From Paenibacillus sp. FSL R7-0273 (GTDB lineage: Bacteria; Bacillota; Bacilli; Paenibacillales; Paenibacillaceae), in NCBI RefSeq assembly GCF_000758625.1, contig NZ_CP009283.1, positions 5,095,501 to 5,159,500 of the forward strand: 64,000 nucleotides of DNA. Reading direction: 5' to 3'. How positions within the stretch are numbered: position 1 is the first letter of the stretch; each line of letters starts with the position of its first letter. This document shows positions 31,192 through 40,155 of this stretch, piece after piece. The notes beneath the pieces were generated by a model. The model did not search any database. It was not told where the DNA came from and saw only the letters and a program-made list of their open reading frames with translations. The translations under genes and the position numbers were made by a program.

Positions 31192-31914
31192 TTACAACAG
31201 CATCACCATCCCGATTACATCCGAAAAATTAGCTAAGCAATGTACCGTAATCCCCAGCTTGTAGGAATCTTTTTTGCGTACAATATAAAACAATGGAAGA
31301 AAAGCAACGATTCTTGCGATGATCAGCCAAGGCGACCAGACATGATATACTGCAAACAAAATAAGATTCAGCAGTACACCATAGTTCCCCAGCCAATTCA
31401 TACGTGCGAGTAAAAAGCCCCGAAAATAGAGCTCCTCCGTTACCGGTCCTATAAGCGTAAAAAAGAAAAAACTCACGGCTATGGTCAGAAGAATTTCATT
31501 ACGGCTGAAGGTGCTCATATCCTGATTGTAGTTAAATCCGTGTGGAATCCAACTAAATACCGTATTCAATAGGTAGCCGGATAATGGGCTCAGTGCAAGC
31601 ATGAGGACTCCTGTCAGTACCAGGAGCACAGCTGTGTATAGGAAATAGCTCTTACCCTCCAGCTTACTTTTCAGTCCGAGGATTCTAAATATATTGAAGC
31701 TGCCCGTTTCCTTTCTGGCCACATACAATAAACAGCCCCACTGAATCGGCACAATAGAAATGACACCAGCCAAACCCAGCGTAATGATTCTGGGATACTC
31801 AGATAGAATCTCTGCTTTCAGTAAAAGAATATAAAGTAAGCCCAACAACGCCCCCGGTAATACATGCAGCCAGATAAGCATACCGATGCTTCTGATCTGT
31901 TTGATATTATCCAT
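31192..31914 (-). CDS. CPBP-family intramembrane glutamic endopeptidase
   Basis: A 240-residue membrane protein with about seven hydrophobic segments. The CPBP/Abi (Rce1-like) motifs are complete: EELYFRGFLLARM (EExxxR), LILFAVYHVWSPW (FxxxH) and VHCLANFSDVIG (HxxxN). These proteases cut substrates in the membrane; in Gram-positive bacteria they serve in bacteriocin immunity, signalling or surface-protein processing. The start at 31914 has GGGAGG 8 nt upstream; a longer ORF to 31977 would overlap the promoter. It is downstream of a MerR gene and under a MerR-like promoter with a 19-nt spacer. Confidence 0.87.
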   Translation of the reverse strand: MDNIKQIRSIGMLIWLHVLPGALLGLLYILLLKAEILSEYPRIITLGLAGVISIVPIQWGCLLYVARKETGSFNIFRILGLKSKLEGKSYFLYTAVLLVLTGVLMLALSPLSGYLLNTVFSWIPHGFNYNQDMSTFSRNEILLTIAVSFFFFTLIGPVTEELYFRGFLLARMNWLGNYGVLLNLILFAVYHVWSPWLIIARIVAFLPLFYIVRKKDSYKLGITVHCLANFSDVIGMVMLL

Positions 31915-31946
31915 GTCCCGTTCCTCCCATAATTCAGTTCCTCTAC

Positions 31947-31977
31947 AATCTAAACTATGGGACTGTCCCAAGGTCAA
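31947..31977 (-). promoter_or_regulatory. MerR-type promoter with 19-nt spacer and internal palindrome
   Basis: On the minus strand TTGACC (31977-31972) and TAGATT (31952-31947) are 19 nt apart, the over-long spacing typical of MerR-activated promoters. The perfect palindrome TGGGACAGTCCCA (31958-31970) lies in the spacer. It reads towards the CPBP protease gene, immediately after the MerR gene. Confidence 0.75.
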
Positions 31978-31995
31978 TACGCAGCTGAGCTCAGC

Positions 31996-32781
31996 TTACT
32001 CAACAGGGATATAAACTTCCAGATAAGTCCTTAATCTTCCTTCACTGTGACCCACTGATAACATGCCTATGATGGCTGTACCTTGCGGTTTATAATGATT
32101 GTCCTTCATCCATGATTGACTTTTTAAAAAGTGATGCTCCAGCAGATGGTCATCTTGCGACTTATCTTCAAGGATGGTATACACGCACCTGTCATACTGT
32201 ACAAGCTTTCGCGCTCCCGCTGCCCTGCCGTCTTCGACTGCTTTAGTAACCAGCATGCTGCCGGACTGTATCCCCTCTTCATCGAACGTGATAAGCCGCT
32301 TCAAGCTTTTGAAGATCGGCTCATCCTCAAGTATCTCCCTGTTATTATGTATAGTTTTAAATTCCTCATAAGCCCTGAAATCGGATAATTGTCCCAAGAT
32401 CTCGACTGGTGCCATAGATCTGAGCGAATAACAGTTTAAGTTCTTTTCAATATCGAGCAAATGCTGTTTTGCTTCCGCAATCCGCTTGGCTATATGGCTC
32501 ATTCTCGCTATTTCTGTTACCACTGCTTCGTATTTCTCATTTAGAATATTTTTGATGCTAGCCGTATCGCTGTCCATATGGAGCTTCCGGATTGTTTTGA
32601 AATCCAGATCCAACGACCTGTAGTACTCAATGGCCAGAGCGTTATCAATATCATCCGAATCATATTGCCTATAATGGTTACAGCCATTTTGTACAGGCTT
32701 GATAATCTCTTTCTCCTCATAATATCTCAGCTTATCTTTGGATATCCCCAGGATCTCTGCAATCTGACCGATAGTGTACAT
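31996..32781 (-). CDS. MerR-family regulator with ligand-binding C-terminal domain
   Basis: A 261-residue regulator. The N-terminal winged helix is MYTIGQIAEILGISKDKLRY, then YYEEKEIIKPVQNGCNHYRQ. A coiled coil follows (about 80-120), and the C-terminal about 130 residues (PVEILGQLSDFRAYEEF ... GTAIIGMLSVGHSEGRLRTYLEVYIPVE) resemble the GyrI/BmrR-like drug-binding fold. It probably senses a small molecule and activates the adjacent CPBP gene. The promoter for that gene lies just after its stop codon. Confidence 0.88.
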   Translation of the reverse strand: MYTIGQIAEILGISKDKLRYYEEKEIIKPVQNGCNHYRQYDSDDIDNALAIEYYRSLDLDFKTIRKLHMDSDTASIKNILNEKYEAVVTEIARMSHIAKRIAEAKQHLLDIEKNLNCYSLRSMAPVEILGQLSDFRAYEEFKTIHNNREILEDEPIFKSLKRLITFDEEGIQSGSMLVTKAVEDGRAAGARKLVQYDRCVYTILEDKSQDDHLLEHHFLKSQSWMKDNHYKPQGTAIIGMLSVGHSEGRLRTYLEVYIPVE

Positions 32782-32915
32782 GGGCTTCCTCCTTCTGCGC
32801 CATTACTGTATCAACTAATCCATCTTATTGCCAAATGAAGAAATAGACAGCAACAAATGATATAAATGCAGACAAGCCCCCTGCCAGCCGGCACGGAGCT
32901 CTGCTCTGCTATCAT

Positions 32916-34514
32916 TTAGAGTTTCAAAAACAGCCGCTCACCATTCGCCTTCAAATACCTGTACATCCCCGCACACAATCCCGCCAATATGATCCCGGCA
33001 CCAAGCATAATCACCCTGCCGTCCACGCCGGTAAGCACAAATGACAAGCCGGCCGGAATGAGCAGGCTGATGAAGCCGACAAGCATCGCCACCAGCACCG
33101 CAGCGCTCTGCTTGACGACCTGAACCTCATTGGTCCACGCAAGCTTGGGCAGCTTCAGGTTAATGATGACTCCAATCAACGCCGAGAAGCAGGCATAGAT
33201 AACCGGAATTACTAATAGAAGCAGACTGTCTACCCATCCTGTGCCCAGCGAGATCAGCAGCAGCACACAGCTCACAACCGTTATAGGTACGGTGATGGTC
33301 AGGTTAACCGCTATTTTGCTGAGCAGAATGATATGCTTGGGAACCGGAGAGCTCCGCAGAATCCAGAGATTATTGCCCTCCAGTGAAACCGAGCTGGACG
33401 TGGTGCAGCTGAGGGCTACGAATAGAGAAACGAACAGCGGCGCCAGTGTATTGAGATACTGCTGCAGCTGCGGAATGTCGGCCAGCTGTCCAAGCTTCTC
33501 CGGACTGGTAAACAACAGGGAGACTGACATTACTAGCAGCAGTACCATGCCGATGCCCGTATTCAGCACATAAATAGATGAGCTGAAATAACGGCGCAGC
33601 TCCTTACGGTATAGGGCTTGAAAGGCTGTGGATGCCTTAAGCTGCTGCATCTTATACTTCCCGCCTGCCCGGCTGGTTGTCAGCCCGGTATGAATCGCTT
33701 TGTAACGGGTTCCCAGCACCGTGCAGAACACTACGAATGAGAGCACGGACAGCAGTGTGAACATCAGAAAAGCATCGATCCGGTACGCGCTTGCTGCATC
33801 CACATACAGCTCCGTAAGCGGGTATAGCTTAAATATCGTATCCGCCAGCCCTGTTCCCAGATCAGCCAGCTCCGGTTCGTTCCCGTCCAGTATGAATGAC
33901 CCGAGGATGAGGGCAATTACAAACAGCAGGGTCAGCACCAGATTGATCATCCGGCTCGCCCGGAACCTGGAGGAGAACCAGCTGATCAGTGCGCCGATCA
34001 CGGTCGCAGCAATAATCGGAATTAACGGAATACAGAGCAGCAGCGGCACAAAAAGCAGATAATAATAAGCTTCAGGATGCACCTTTAACGCATAAACCGC
34101 TCCAGCCGGCAGCATGACCATCAGGGTAAAAAACAGGCTCAGCACATACAGCTGCAGCACCCGGCTCGCCACCACATGACTCGTCTTCACCGGCAGCGAC
34201 ATCAGCAGATCGTAGTCCTTATAGCTGAACAGCACGCCGCCCGCTTTGTACACCGTAGTGAAGAAGGCGACAATGGAAGTGACCGCCATCATAATCGCCA
34301 GAAGCAGATCTAACCGGCCGATTTGTTCAAAAGCTGCTGCCATCGCATAGCTGTAGCCGAACGAAAAGACGGCAATCAGCAGCACACCGAGCAGAAGGGC
34401 GATGCTGAGCAGGAGCAGCTTGCGGCGCTCTTTTGCATCCCTGGTATGAAGCGCTTTGTTAAGGCCAAAGGTTGAGATGAGCTGCAGCTTCGTCAGTCTC
34501 CAGACATTAATCAT
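32916..34514 (-). CDS. ABC exporter permease (large, 12-helix type)
   Basis: A 532-residue membrane protein with about 12 hydrophobic segments and no large soluble domain. It resembles the putative ABC exporter permeases found next to a single ATPase gene in bacilli (MNFFYTVLSL-type proteins): early LLLSIALLLGVLLIAVFSFGYSY, central LSFVVFCTVLGTRYKAIH and late LLVIPVIYACFSALIGVIIN. It overlaps the ATPase gene by 8 nt. The substrate is unknown. Related pairs act in antibiotic or protease-dependent stress responses. Confidence 0.88.
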   Translation of the reverse strand: MINVWRLTKLQLISTFGLNKALHTRDAKERRKLLLLSIALLLGVLLIAVFSFGYSYAMAAAFEQIGRLDLLLAIMMAVTSIVAFFTTVYKAGGVLFSYKDYDLLMSLPVKTSHVVASRVLQLYVLSLFFTLMVMLPAGAVYALKVHPEAYYYLLFVPLLLCIPLIPIIAATVIGALISWFSSRFRASRMINLVLTLLFVIALILGSFILDGNEPELADLGTGLADTIFKLYPLTELYVDAASAYRIDAFLMFTLLSVLSFVVFCTVLGTRYKAIHTGLTTSRAGGKYKMQQLKASTAFQALYRKELRRYFSSSIYVLNTGIGMVLLLVMSVSLLFTSPEKLGQLADIPQLQQYLNTLAPLFVSLFVALSCTTSSSVSLEGNNLWILRSSPVPKHIILLSKIAVNLTITVPITVVSCVLLLISLGTGWVDSLLLLVIPVIYACFSALIGVIINLKLPKLAWTNEVQVVKQSAAVLVAMLVGFISLLIPAGLSFVLTGVDGRVIMLGAGIILAGLCAGMYRYLKANGERLFLKL

Positions 34515-35220
34515 GATCGATCAGCTCCATAAATACGTCCTCCAGGCTGTTCTCCCCTTTTACATCCTCAGTCCTGCCCTCGGCAATCAGCCGGCCCTGC
34601 TTGATAATCGCAATCTTGTTGCACAGCTTCTCTGCCGTATCCAGCACATGCGTCGAGAAAAAAATCGCACTGCCTTCGCTGCATACCTCCGCCATAATCG
34701 TCTTCAGCGTATGAGCCGCTTTAGGGTCCAGTCCGACAAAGGGCTCATCCAGCACCAGCAGCTTCGGCTTATGAATGAGTGCAGAGATAATCGCCAGCTT
34801 CTGCTTCATGCCGTGGGAATACCCGGAGACCAGATCACCGAGATGGGGAGTCAGCTGAAAAGCCCCGCCGTACTTGGCAATGAGCAGCTCACGGTCCTTC
34901 CGGGATACGTTAAACAGATCGCCGATGAAATTCAGGTACTGAATCCCCGTGAGATGGTCGTACAGGTCGGGGTTATCAGGAATGTACGCGATCCGCGACT
35001 TGCAGGCCAAGGGGTCCTTTTTCATCGAAATGCCGTCGATTTCAATCTCGCCCTCTTCAAAATCCATTACGCCCACTACCGCCCGGATCGTCGTCGTTTT
35101 GCCTGCTCCGTTATGTCCGATAAAGCCGTAAATATCCCCTTTTTCGACTGTCAGGCTAAGATTATGTACTGCTTTCTTCCCGCCCTTATAGCTTTTGGAA
35201 AACTGTCTGATGGTTAGCAT
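34507..35220 (-). CDS. ABC transporter ATP-binding protein
   Basis: A 237-residue ATPase with Walker A GHNGAGKTT (about 34-42), signature GYSHGMKQKLAI (SHGMK in place of SGGQ, as in the drug-exporter group), Walker B LLVLDEPFVGLD and the switch His in FFSTHVLD. It is the partner of the overlapping permease gene. A promoter is expected in the 158-nt gap before the divergent SLH gene, but no clear -35/-10 was assigned. Confidence 0.93.
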   Translation of the reverse strand: MLTIRQFSKSYKGGKKAVHNLSLTVEKGDIYGFIGHNGAGKTTTIRAVVGVMDFEEGEIEIDGISMKKDPLACKSRIAYIPDNPDLYDHLTGIQYLNFIGDLFNVSRKDRELLIAKYGGAFQLTPHLGDLVSGYSHGMKQKLAIISALIHKPKLLVLDEPFVGLDPKAAHTLKTIMAEVCSEGSAIFFSTHVLDTAEKLCNKIAIIKQGRLIAEGRTEDVKGENSLEDVFMELIDHD

Positions 35221-35378
35221 GCCGTCACCTCTTCCATACTGTTAAACAACTGACTGTAATACGTACAGCCAAGGGGAATCGTTCATTCCGGCGGATAAAA
35301 AAATAATTGTAACCTTTTTGTGCCATCGTCCGTCTATGAAAACAAATGACCACAAACTACACCCTGAGGTGAACTCTA

Positions 35379-36410
35379 ATGAAAAAATCAATTAAGCTTG
35401 TTACACTATCCGCCGCCGCTGCCATCGCGTTCAGCTTTGCCGGGGAGCAATTCGCATCCGCTGCCGCTTTTACCGATCTGAACAACGTAGCGGATAAAGA
35501 AAAAATCATTGCCCTGCAGGATCAGGGGCTGGTCAAAGGGATCAGCGCAACGAAGTTCGGCCCGAATCTGCCGATCTCTGAAGCGGAAGGTGTGCAGATG
35601 ATCGTCAACGCTGCCGGCCTCAATCTGGACACGATCCGGTTTGTTAAGGCGCCGAAGGCTACGGATTATTTTGTGAATGCGAATGATTCCGCCTGGTATG
35701 CGCAGGCGCTTATTATAGCCGGTGTCCACGGGCTCGACCTGCCGGCTGATCTGCAGCCGGGCAATAAACTGACGCGTGAAGCCTTTACCCATCAGCTGAT
35801 TAATGCGATCGAGCTGGGCGGCCGGCTGCCGATGATCAAGATCGCCCCGGTGGAATTTGCCGATCAGGATCAGGTTACAGCAGAATATTCCGGCTCCCTC
35901 CAGCGCGCCCTGGCTTATGGGGTGCTGAAGCTGGATGACAGCGGCAAGCTGAATCCGAAGCAGCAGATTACCCGGGCTGAAGCTGCAGTAGAGATCAGCA
36001 ATGCGCTCGCCTATCTGAAGGCACATCCGGCACCAGCGGCTCAGAGTGAGATTCTCACCGCAGAAGAAGCCGTTCAACTCATTAAGGAGGCCGTAGGCCC
36101 TGAAGCAGATCTGCAGATCAAGATCGATCCGGCTGCCAGCATGAGCAGAGAAACGTTCACCTACCTGCTGATTAATACGCTGCAGACAAGCGGCCAGCTG
36201 CCGATGTATAAGCTCGTTCCGGTTGCGGTTGCTGATGAGGAGCAAATGGAACTTCTGAACTCGGGGGCGATCCAGACGGCGCTTGCCCTCAAGATTGTCA
36301 GCCTGGACGAAGACGGCAATTTCAACCCGAAGGACCCGATTACCCGTACAGACGGAACCGCGATGGTCAGCAAGGTACAGGAAATTTTGAAAGATAAAGG
36401 CGCACAATAA
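35379..36410 (+). CDS. Secreted SLH-like surface protein
   Basis: A 343-residue exported protein with a signal peptide (MKKSIKLVTLSAAAAIAFSF, cleavage near ASAAAF) and a series of SLH-type modules. Each has the alternating helix pattern and ends in motifs such as FGPNLPISEAEGVQMIVNAA, LNPKQQITRAEAAVEISNAL and FNPKDPITRTDGTAMVSKVQ. SLH modules bind pyruvylated secondary cell-wall polymer. The middle units (REAFTHQLINAIELGGRLPM and SRETFTYLLINTLQTSGQLP) are internal duplicates. A tight terminator follows. It is probably a structural or cell-wall-associated protein. Confidence 0.85.
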   Translation: MKKSIKLVTLSAAAAIAFSFAGEQFASAAAFTDLNNVADKEKIIALQDQGLVKGISATKFGPNLPISEAEGVQMIVNAAGLNLDTIRFVKAPKATDYFVNANDSAWYAQALIIAGVHGLDLPADLQPGNKLTREAFTHQLINAIELGGRLPMIKIAPVEFADQDQVTAEYSGSLQRALAYGVLKLDDSGKLNPKQQITRAEAAVEISNALAYLKAHPAPAAQSEILTAEEAVQLIKEAVGPEADLQIKIDPAASMSRETFTYLLINTLQTSGQLPMYKLVPVAVADEEQMELLNSGAIQTALALKIVSLDEDGNFNPKDPITRTDGTAMVSKVQEILKDKGAQ

Positions 36411-36448
36411 GAGTGTTGAAGTAACCGTTATGAACACCTGCTAATGTA

Positions 36449-36487
36449 CAAAGAAAAGAACGGCACCAGCTGCCGTTCTTTTCTTTG
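36449..36487. terminator. Bidirectional terminator after the SLH gene
   Basis: AAAGAAAAGAACGGCA pairs perfectly with TGCCGTTCTTTTCTTT around a CCAGC loop. It serves both the SLH gene and the convergent oxidoreductase gene. Confidence 0.9.
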
Positions 36488-36517
36488 TTTATATGTGCTG
36501 ATTATGTGTACAGCAGC

Positions 36518-37102
36518 TTACAGTGCGCTGAATTTTGCTTTTACCTGTGCCAGCATATTGTTTAGTTCCTTATCACCCGCACCGCTTCCAACGCCGCCGA
36601 ACAGGAGATGCTCCAGTACTTCAACGCCGCAGAATTCAAAGATTCCGCCGCCGGAGGTCATCTTAAGTGAATTATGCATGCCAATGGCCTCATACACTTC
36701 CCCAGGAGTGCCGTGGGTGTTGACGATAACTGCTTTTTTGCCTGTGAACAGCTTGTCTATGCCGCCCTCTGCATTATACTGATAGGCGAAGCCGTAGGAA
36801 AACGTACGGTCTACATAGCCTTTGAGAATGGCCGGAAGCCCTGTCCACCAGATCGGATAGACAAAGGTGATAACCTCCGCATTGCGCAGATACTCCTGCT
36901 CTGCCGCAATATCAGCCGGTGTATTGCCTTCGCGCATCGCTGCTGTATCTGCAGGGGACAATACCGGATTAAAGCCAAGCTTGTACAGATCACGGACATG
37001 AACCTCGTGGCCCTTCTCCTTAAGCGCAGCTACTGCGGTGTCAAGAATGGCGTGGTTAAAGCTTCCTTCATGCGGATGAGCATAGACGATCAAGTGGTTC
37101 AT
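36518..37102 (-). CDS. NAD(P)H-dependent oxidoreductase (flavodoxin-like fold)
   Basis: A 194-residue flavodoxin-fold protein of the NQO1/MdaB/YwrO quinone-reductase family. The start MNHLIVYAHPHEGSFNHAIL is the FMN phosphate-binding loop with A-H-P-x-x-x-S-F; VITFVYPIWWTGLPAILKGY follows, and GKKAVIVNTHGTPGEVYEAIG later. It probably reduces quinones or nitro compounds with NAD(P)H. It stands alone between convergent and same-strand genes. Confidence 0.88.
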   Translation of the reverse strand: MNHLIVYAHPHEGSFNHAILDTAVAALKEKGHEVHVRDLYKLGFNPVLSPADTAAMREGNTPADIAAEQEYLRNAEVITFVYPIWWTGLPAILKGYVDRTFSYGFAYQYNAEGGIDKLFTGKKAVIVNTHGTPGEVYEAIGMHNSLKMTSGGGIFEFCGVEVLEHLLFGGVGSGAGDKELNNMLAQVKAKFSAL

Positions 37103-37222
37103 TATTTTACAACCTCCGGATAAGTGGTTTTAAATTTCAGGCACAAGCTGTATGAATAAAAAAGAAGCGCCTCTCAAATTGTAACTATATCAGTTACAGG
37201 TAGAGAACGCAACTTCTATTTT

Positions 37223-37765
37223 CTATGTACGGACAATCCCGTAATGGACCAGATCGTGGTATCGGTTTTCTTTTCTGATATGCTCCCTCAGGATGCCCTC
37301 TTTACTCATGCCAATTTTCTCCATCACCTTACCCGAGGCCGTATTCGAGCTGAAATAGCGCGCAAAGACCTTATGGTAGTGCCTGTCCTCAAAAGCGAAG
37401 TCCACCATTGCCTCTGCCGCCTCAGTAGCGTAGCCTCTCCCCCAATACTCCTCACCAATCCAATAAGCCAGTTCGCCGTTGTTGGATTTTTCATTGCAGG
37501 ACAGGGCTATTGCACCATATACTTCTCCGCTCAGCTTGTCAGTTACTGCGAATTCATACATCAGCCTTGCATCAAAGTTACCCTCATGGCGGTCAATCCA
37601 GCTTAGTGCGTCCTCCAGCGTATAGGGATACGGCAAGTACAGGGTAGTTTTGTAGATATTGTAGTTGTTGCACAGCCTGGCTACAGCCGCTGCATCCGAT
37701 GAGGTGAATAATCTCAAGAGCAGACGCTCTGTAGTTATTGTTCTATCAACGTTGTTATATGACAT
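37223..37765 (-). CDS. GNAT-family N-acetyltransferase (RimJ/RimL-like)
   Basis: A 180-residue acetyltransferase. It opens TERLLLRLFTSSDAAAVARL and has the acetyl-CoA-binding motif A in ELAYWIGEEYWGRGYATEAA, with GRGYATEA forming the pyrophosphate loop. The C-terminal motif is HYHKVFARYFSSNTASGKVM, then EKIGMSKEG. The closest class acetylates ribosomal-protein N-termini or small amines. No operon partner is seen. Confidence 0.88.
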   Translation of the reverse strand: MSYNNVDRTITTERLLLRLFTSSDAAAVARLCNNYNIYKTTLYLPYPYTLEDALSWIDRHEGNFDARLMYEFAVTDKLSGEVYGAIALSCNEKSNNGELAYWIGEEYWGRGYATEAAEAMVDFAFEDRHYHKVFARYFSSNTASGKVMEKIGMSKEGILREHIRKENRYHDLVHYGIVRT

Positions 37766-38233
37766 ATGCAGCCTCCTTAAAAAAGTGGGTGGTGAACAAA
37801 TTTGCTGATCTGTTGTACAGGAAGTATTGGTTTTGTTCCGGATACAATGTCATTCGCCGCGGTGCACTCTAACTCCTCTATGCCGGGCACACGTTGCAGA
37901 TTCTCCGCCCTAGAGCGGTTCCTCAGCTTAACTGCACTTCATACACCTATTCTCCCTGTTTTTTGCTCCAACAGCACTTTAAGTGTACTTCGTGCAACTA
38001 AAAAAGCCGAAAACGGCCTTTTTAGCCAATTCGGACAGCTTTAGTTGCACGGAGTGCAGTTATTCGGCGCAGAAGCGTATTTTTGCTGCTTTTAGTTGCA
38101 CGAAGTGCAGCTATACCCGGTCAGCGGACGGCTAGCATGTGACAAGAGTGGCGCTTATGTTCAGCACGCCGAATCGCTCAGCATCCCCCTAAACTACCTG
38201 CTCCGGCACGGCGCGCCTGCGGCAAACTTGCCC
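37766..38233. repeat. Gene-free stretch with clustered TAGTTGCACGRAGTGCA repeats
   Basis: Four copies of a roughly 22-nt element lie here: 37928-37949 and 37980-38002 (reverse orientation), 38040-38064 and 38091-38114 (forward). The core is TAGTTGCACGRAGTGCAGYTA, itself partly palindromic. The second copy is followed at once by an AAAAAAGCCG/CGGCCTTTTT hairpin (about 37998-38025). The set resembles dispersed intergenic elements of Paenibacillus. No gene is seen in the gap. Confidence 0.6.
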
Positions 38234-39274
38234 TCAGACCGGCAAAATAACCGTAAACGCCGCGCCCTTCCCCGGCGTACTCTCCACCGCCACGCTGCCG
38301 CCGCTCAGCTCCACAATCCGCCGCACCAGGGGCAGCCCGAGGCCGTTCCCCTCGGCGGAACGCGACTTGTCGCCCTGGTAGAACTTCTCGAAGATCCGCT
38401 TCATCACCTCCTCCGTCATTCCGGTGCCGGAATCCGAAATCTGCACTGTAACAGCTACCTCCGTGCCAAACAGACTGACCGCGATCTCTCCGCCGTCATC
38501 CGTAAATTTGATCGCATTTCCCAGCAGATTCAGCCACACCTGCATAAGCAGCTCTTCATTGCCGTAATAGACTACCGGCTCAAGCGCCAGATCCAGGTTG
38601 AGCGCCTTATCATTCCATTGGGCCTCCAGCAGCAGCAGCGCCTGGCGGAGCTGTTCGTCGAGCGCGAACTCTATTTTGCCGCCCACAATCTCCTGATTCT
38701 CCAGCTTGGACAGCTTCAGGATGTTACTGGACAGCGAAGACAGCTGGCGGGTACTCTCGATGATCAGCCTGCTGTAATCCTCACGTTCCTTTGGCGACAG
38801 GCCCTGATCCTGCATAAGTGTGGCATAGCCCTCAATGGCAGCGATCGGTGTTTTGAATTCATGCGATACATTGACGATAAAATCATTACGCAGCGTCTCC
38901 ATGCCGCCCAGCTCCTGAACCATGCCGTTAAAGTTCACCGCCATCTCACCGATCACATCAACTTTGTGTTCTTCATGTGCTACTCTGGCACTGAAATCCC
39001 CCTTGGCTACCCGCTTCGCCGCTTCACTCAGATCGTTAATCGGGGCCAGCAGCTTCCGGCCGACAATCGCCGTAATGGCGGTACCGGTAAGCACACTTGC
39101 CAGCAGCAGGATGGCGATCGGCCAAAAAACATGAAACCGGGCCACATCAATCAGCCCTGACCTGACAATCAGCATACTGAGGCCGAACATCAGAATTCCG
39201 TCACACAGCAGGATCAGAAAGACGCTCAGCACCAGTGCCCCCCACAGGTTACCGTTTTTCCCCGCCCTTTTCAC
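38234..39274 (-). CDS. Sensor histidine kinase (HAMP, HisKA)
   Basis: A 346-residue kinase with two N-terminal membrane segments (LVLSVFLILLCDGILMFGLS and FWPIAILLLASVLTGTAITA) and almost no extracellular loop. HAMP follows (LLAPINDLSEAAKRVAKGDF), then HisKA with phospho-acceptor His in FIVNVSHEFKTPIAAIEGYA. The HATPase domain has the N box (NLLGNAIKFT), G1 (ISDSGTGM) and G2 (GLGLPLVRRI). ATGA overlap with the response regulator shows coupling. The divergent MacB-like ABC gene is a likely target. Confidence 0.93.
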   Translation of the reverse strand: MKRAGKNGNLWGALVLSVFLILLCDGILMFGLSMLIVRSGLIDVARFHVFWPIAILLLASVLTGTAITAIVGRKLLAPINDLSEAAKRVAKGDFSARVAHEEHKVDVIGEMAVNFNGMVQELGGMETLRNDFIVNVSHEFKTPIAAIEGYATLMQDQGLSPKEREDYSRLIIESTRQLSSLSSNILKLSKLENQEIVGGKIEFALDEQLRQALLLLEAQWNDKALNLDLALEPVVYYGNEELLMQVWLNLLGNAIKFTDDGGEIAVSLFGTEVAVTVQISDSGTGMTEEVMKRIFEKFYQGDKSRSAEGNGLGLPLVRRIVELSGGSVAVESTPGKGAAFTVILPV

Positions 39275-39945
39275 GGCTGCTTCACCGCCTTATAGCCCAG
39301 GCCGCGCACGGTCAGGATGTCAAACTCCGGGTAATCCTTGAAGCGTTCACGCAGCCGGTTGATATGCACATCCACTGTCCGGGCATCCGTCTCCGAGTCC
39401 ATCCCCCAGATTTCGTCCATCAGCTGCTGGCGGGTAAAAATTTTGTTCGGATAGGACAGCAGCTTGTAGAGCAGATAGAACTCCTTCTGGGGCAAAAGCG
39501 CGCTCAGGTCCCCGCGGTGTACCGTCAGCGAATCATAATCCAGGACAACCTCCCCGATAACCAGCCTGCGCTCACTAACAATCTTAGCCCGGCGCAGCAG
39601 CGCCCCGACCCGCAGAATCATCTCGTTCACATCGATCGGTTTCACCATATAGTCATCTATACCTGCCAGGAAGCCGCGCTGCTTGTCTTCAAAGCTTTCT
39701 TTTGCCGTAACCATCAGCACCGGGGTGTTGTAGCCCGCATCTCTCAGCCGCACAATCAGCTCATAGCCGTCCACGTTGGGCATCATAATATCTGAAATAA
39801 TCAGGTCAATAATCTGCGTATCCAGCAGCTCCAGCGCATGCTGACCGTCCTCGGCCGGCACCGGATTATAGCCGTGCTTCGCCAGCACAGTGCCGATCAG
39901 CTGACGCAGCTTGGCGTTATCTTCGACCACCAGAATGTTAATCAT
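39271..39945 (-). CDS. OmpR-family response regulator
   Basis: A 224-residue regulator. The receiver domain begins MINILVVEDNAKLRQLIGTV with the phospho-acceptor Asp in DLIISDIMMPNVDG and a switch Lys in DDYMVKPIDV. The C-terminal winged helix is of the OmpR/PhoB type (FTRQQLMDEIWGMDSETDAR, then TVDVHINRLRERFKDYPEFD). The start at 39945 is set at the canonical receiver N-terminus; a longer reading would add 25 residues. It is upstream of, and coupled to, its kinase. Confidence 0.93.
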   Translation of the reverse strand: MINILVVEDNAKLRQLIGTVLAKHGYNPVPAEDGQHALELLDTQIIDLIISDIMMPNVDGYELIVRLRDAGYNTPVLMVTAKESFEDKQRGFLAGIDDYMVKPIDVNEMILRVGALLRRAKIVSERRLVIGEVVLDYDSLTVHRGDLSALLPQKEFYLLYKLLSYPNKIFTRQQLMDEIWGMDSETDARTVDVHINRLRERFKDYPEFDILTVRGLGYKAVKQP

Positions 39946-40155
39946 ATATACACCTGCGTTCTTATTTAGGTTTAACTCTTTACTATTGTACAACAACTTT
40001 ATGAACCCATTGTGAACCAAGGCACGTATCAGTTACTATACTTTGGACGCTCCAAGCCGACCGGCTGTGCGGAGTTGATGTTCAGTTCATAATCGTATGT
40101 TACGCTGTGCACAAAGACAGAGATTCAAGGATGAAGAGAGGATGAGATTAACGGT

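Noticed and set aside
35406..36437. Minus-strand ORF of 343 codons
   Set aside because: Antisense to the SLH-like gene and mirrors its repeat structure.
37928..38114. CRISPR array
   Set aside because: The repeats occur in both orientations, are unevenly spaced and lack uniform spacers; no cas genes are nearby.
38096..39160. Plus-strand ORF of 354 codons
   Set aside because: Antisense to the histidine kinase gene; no domain.
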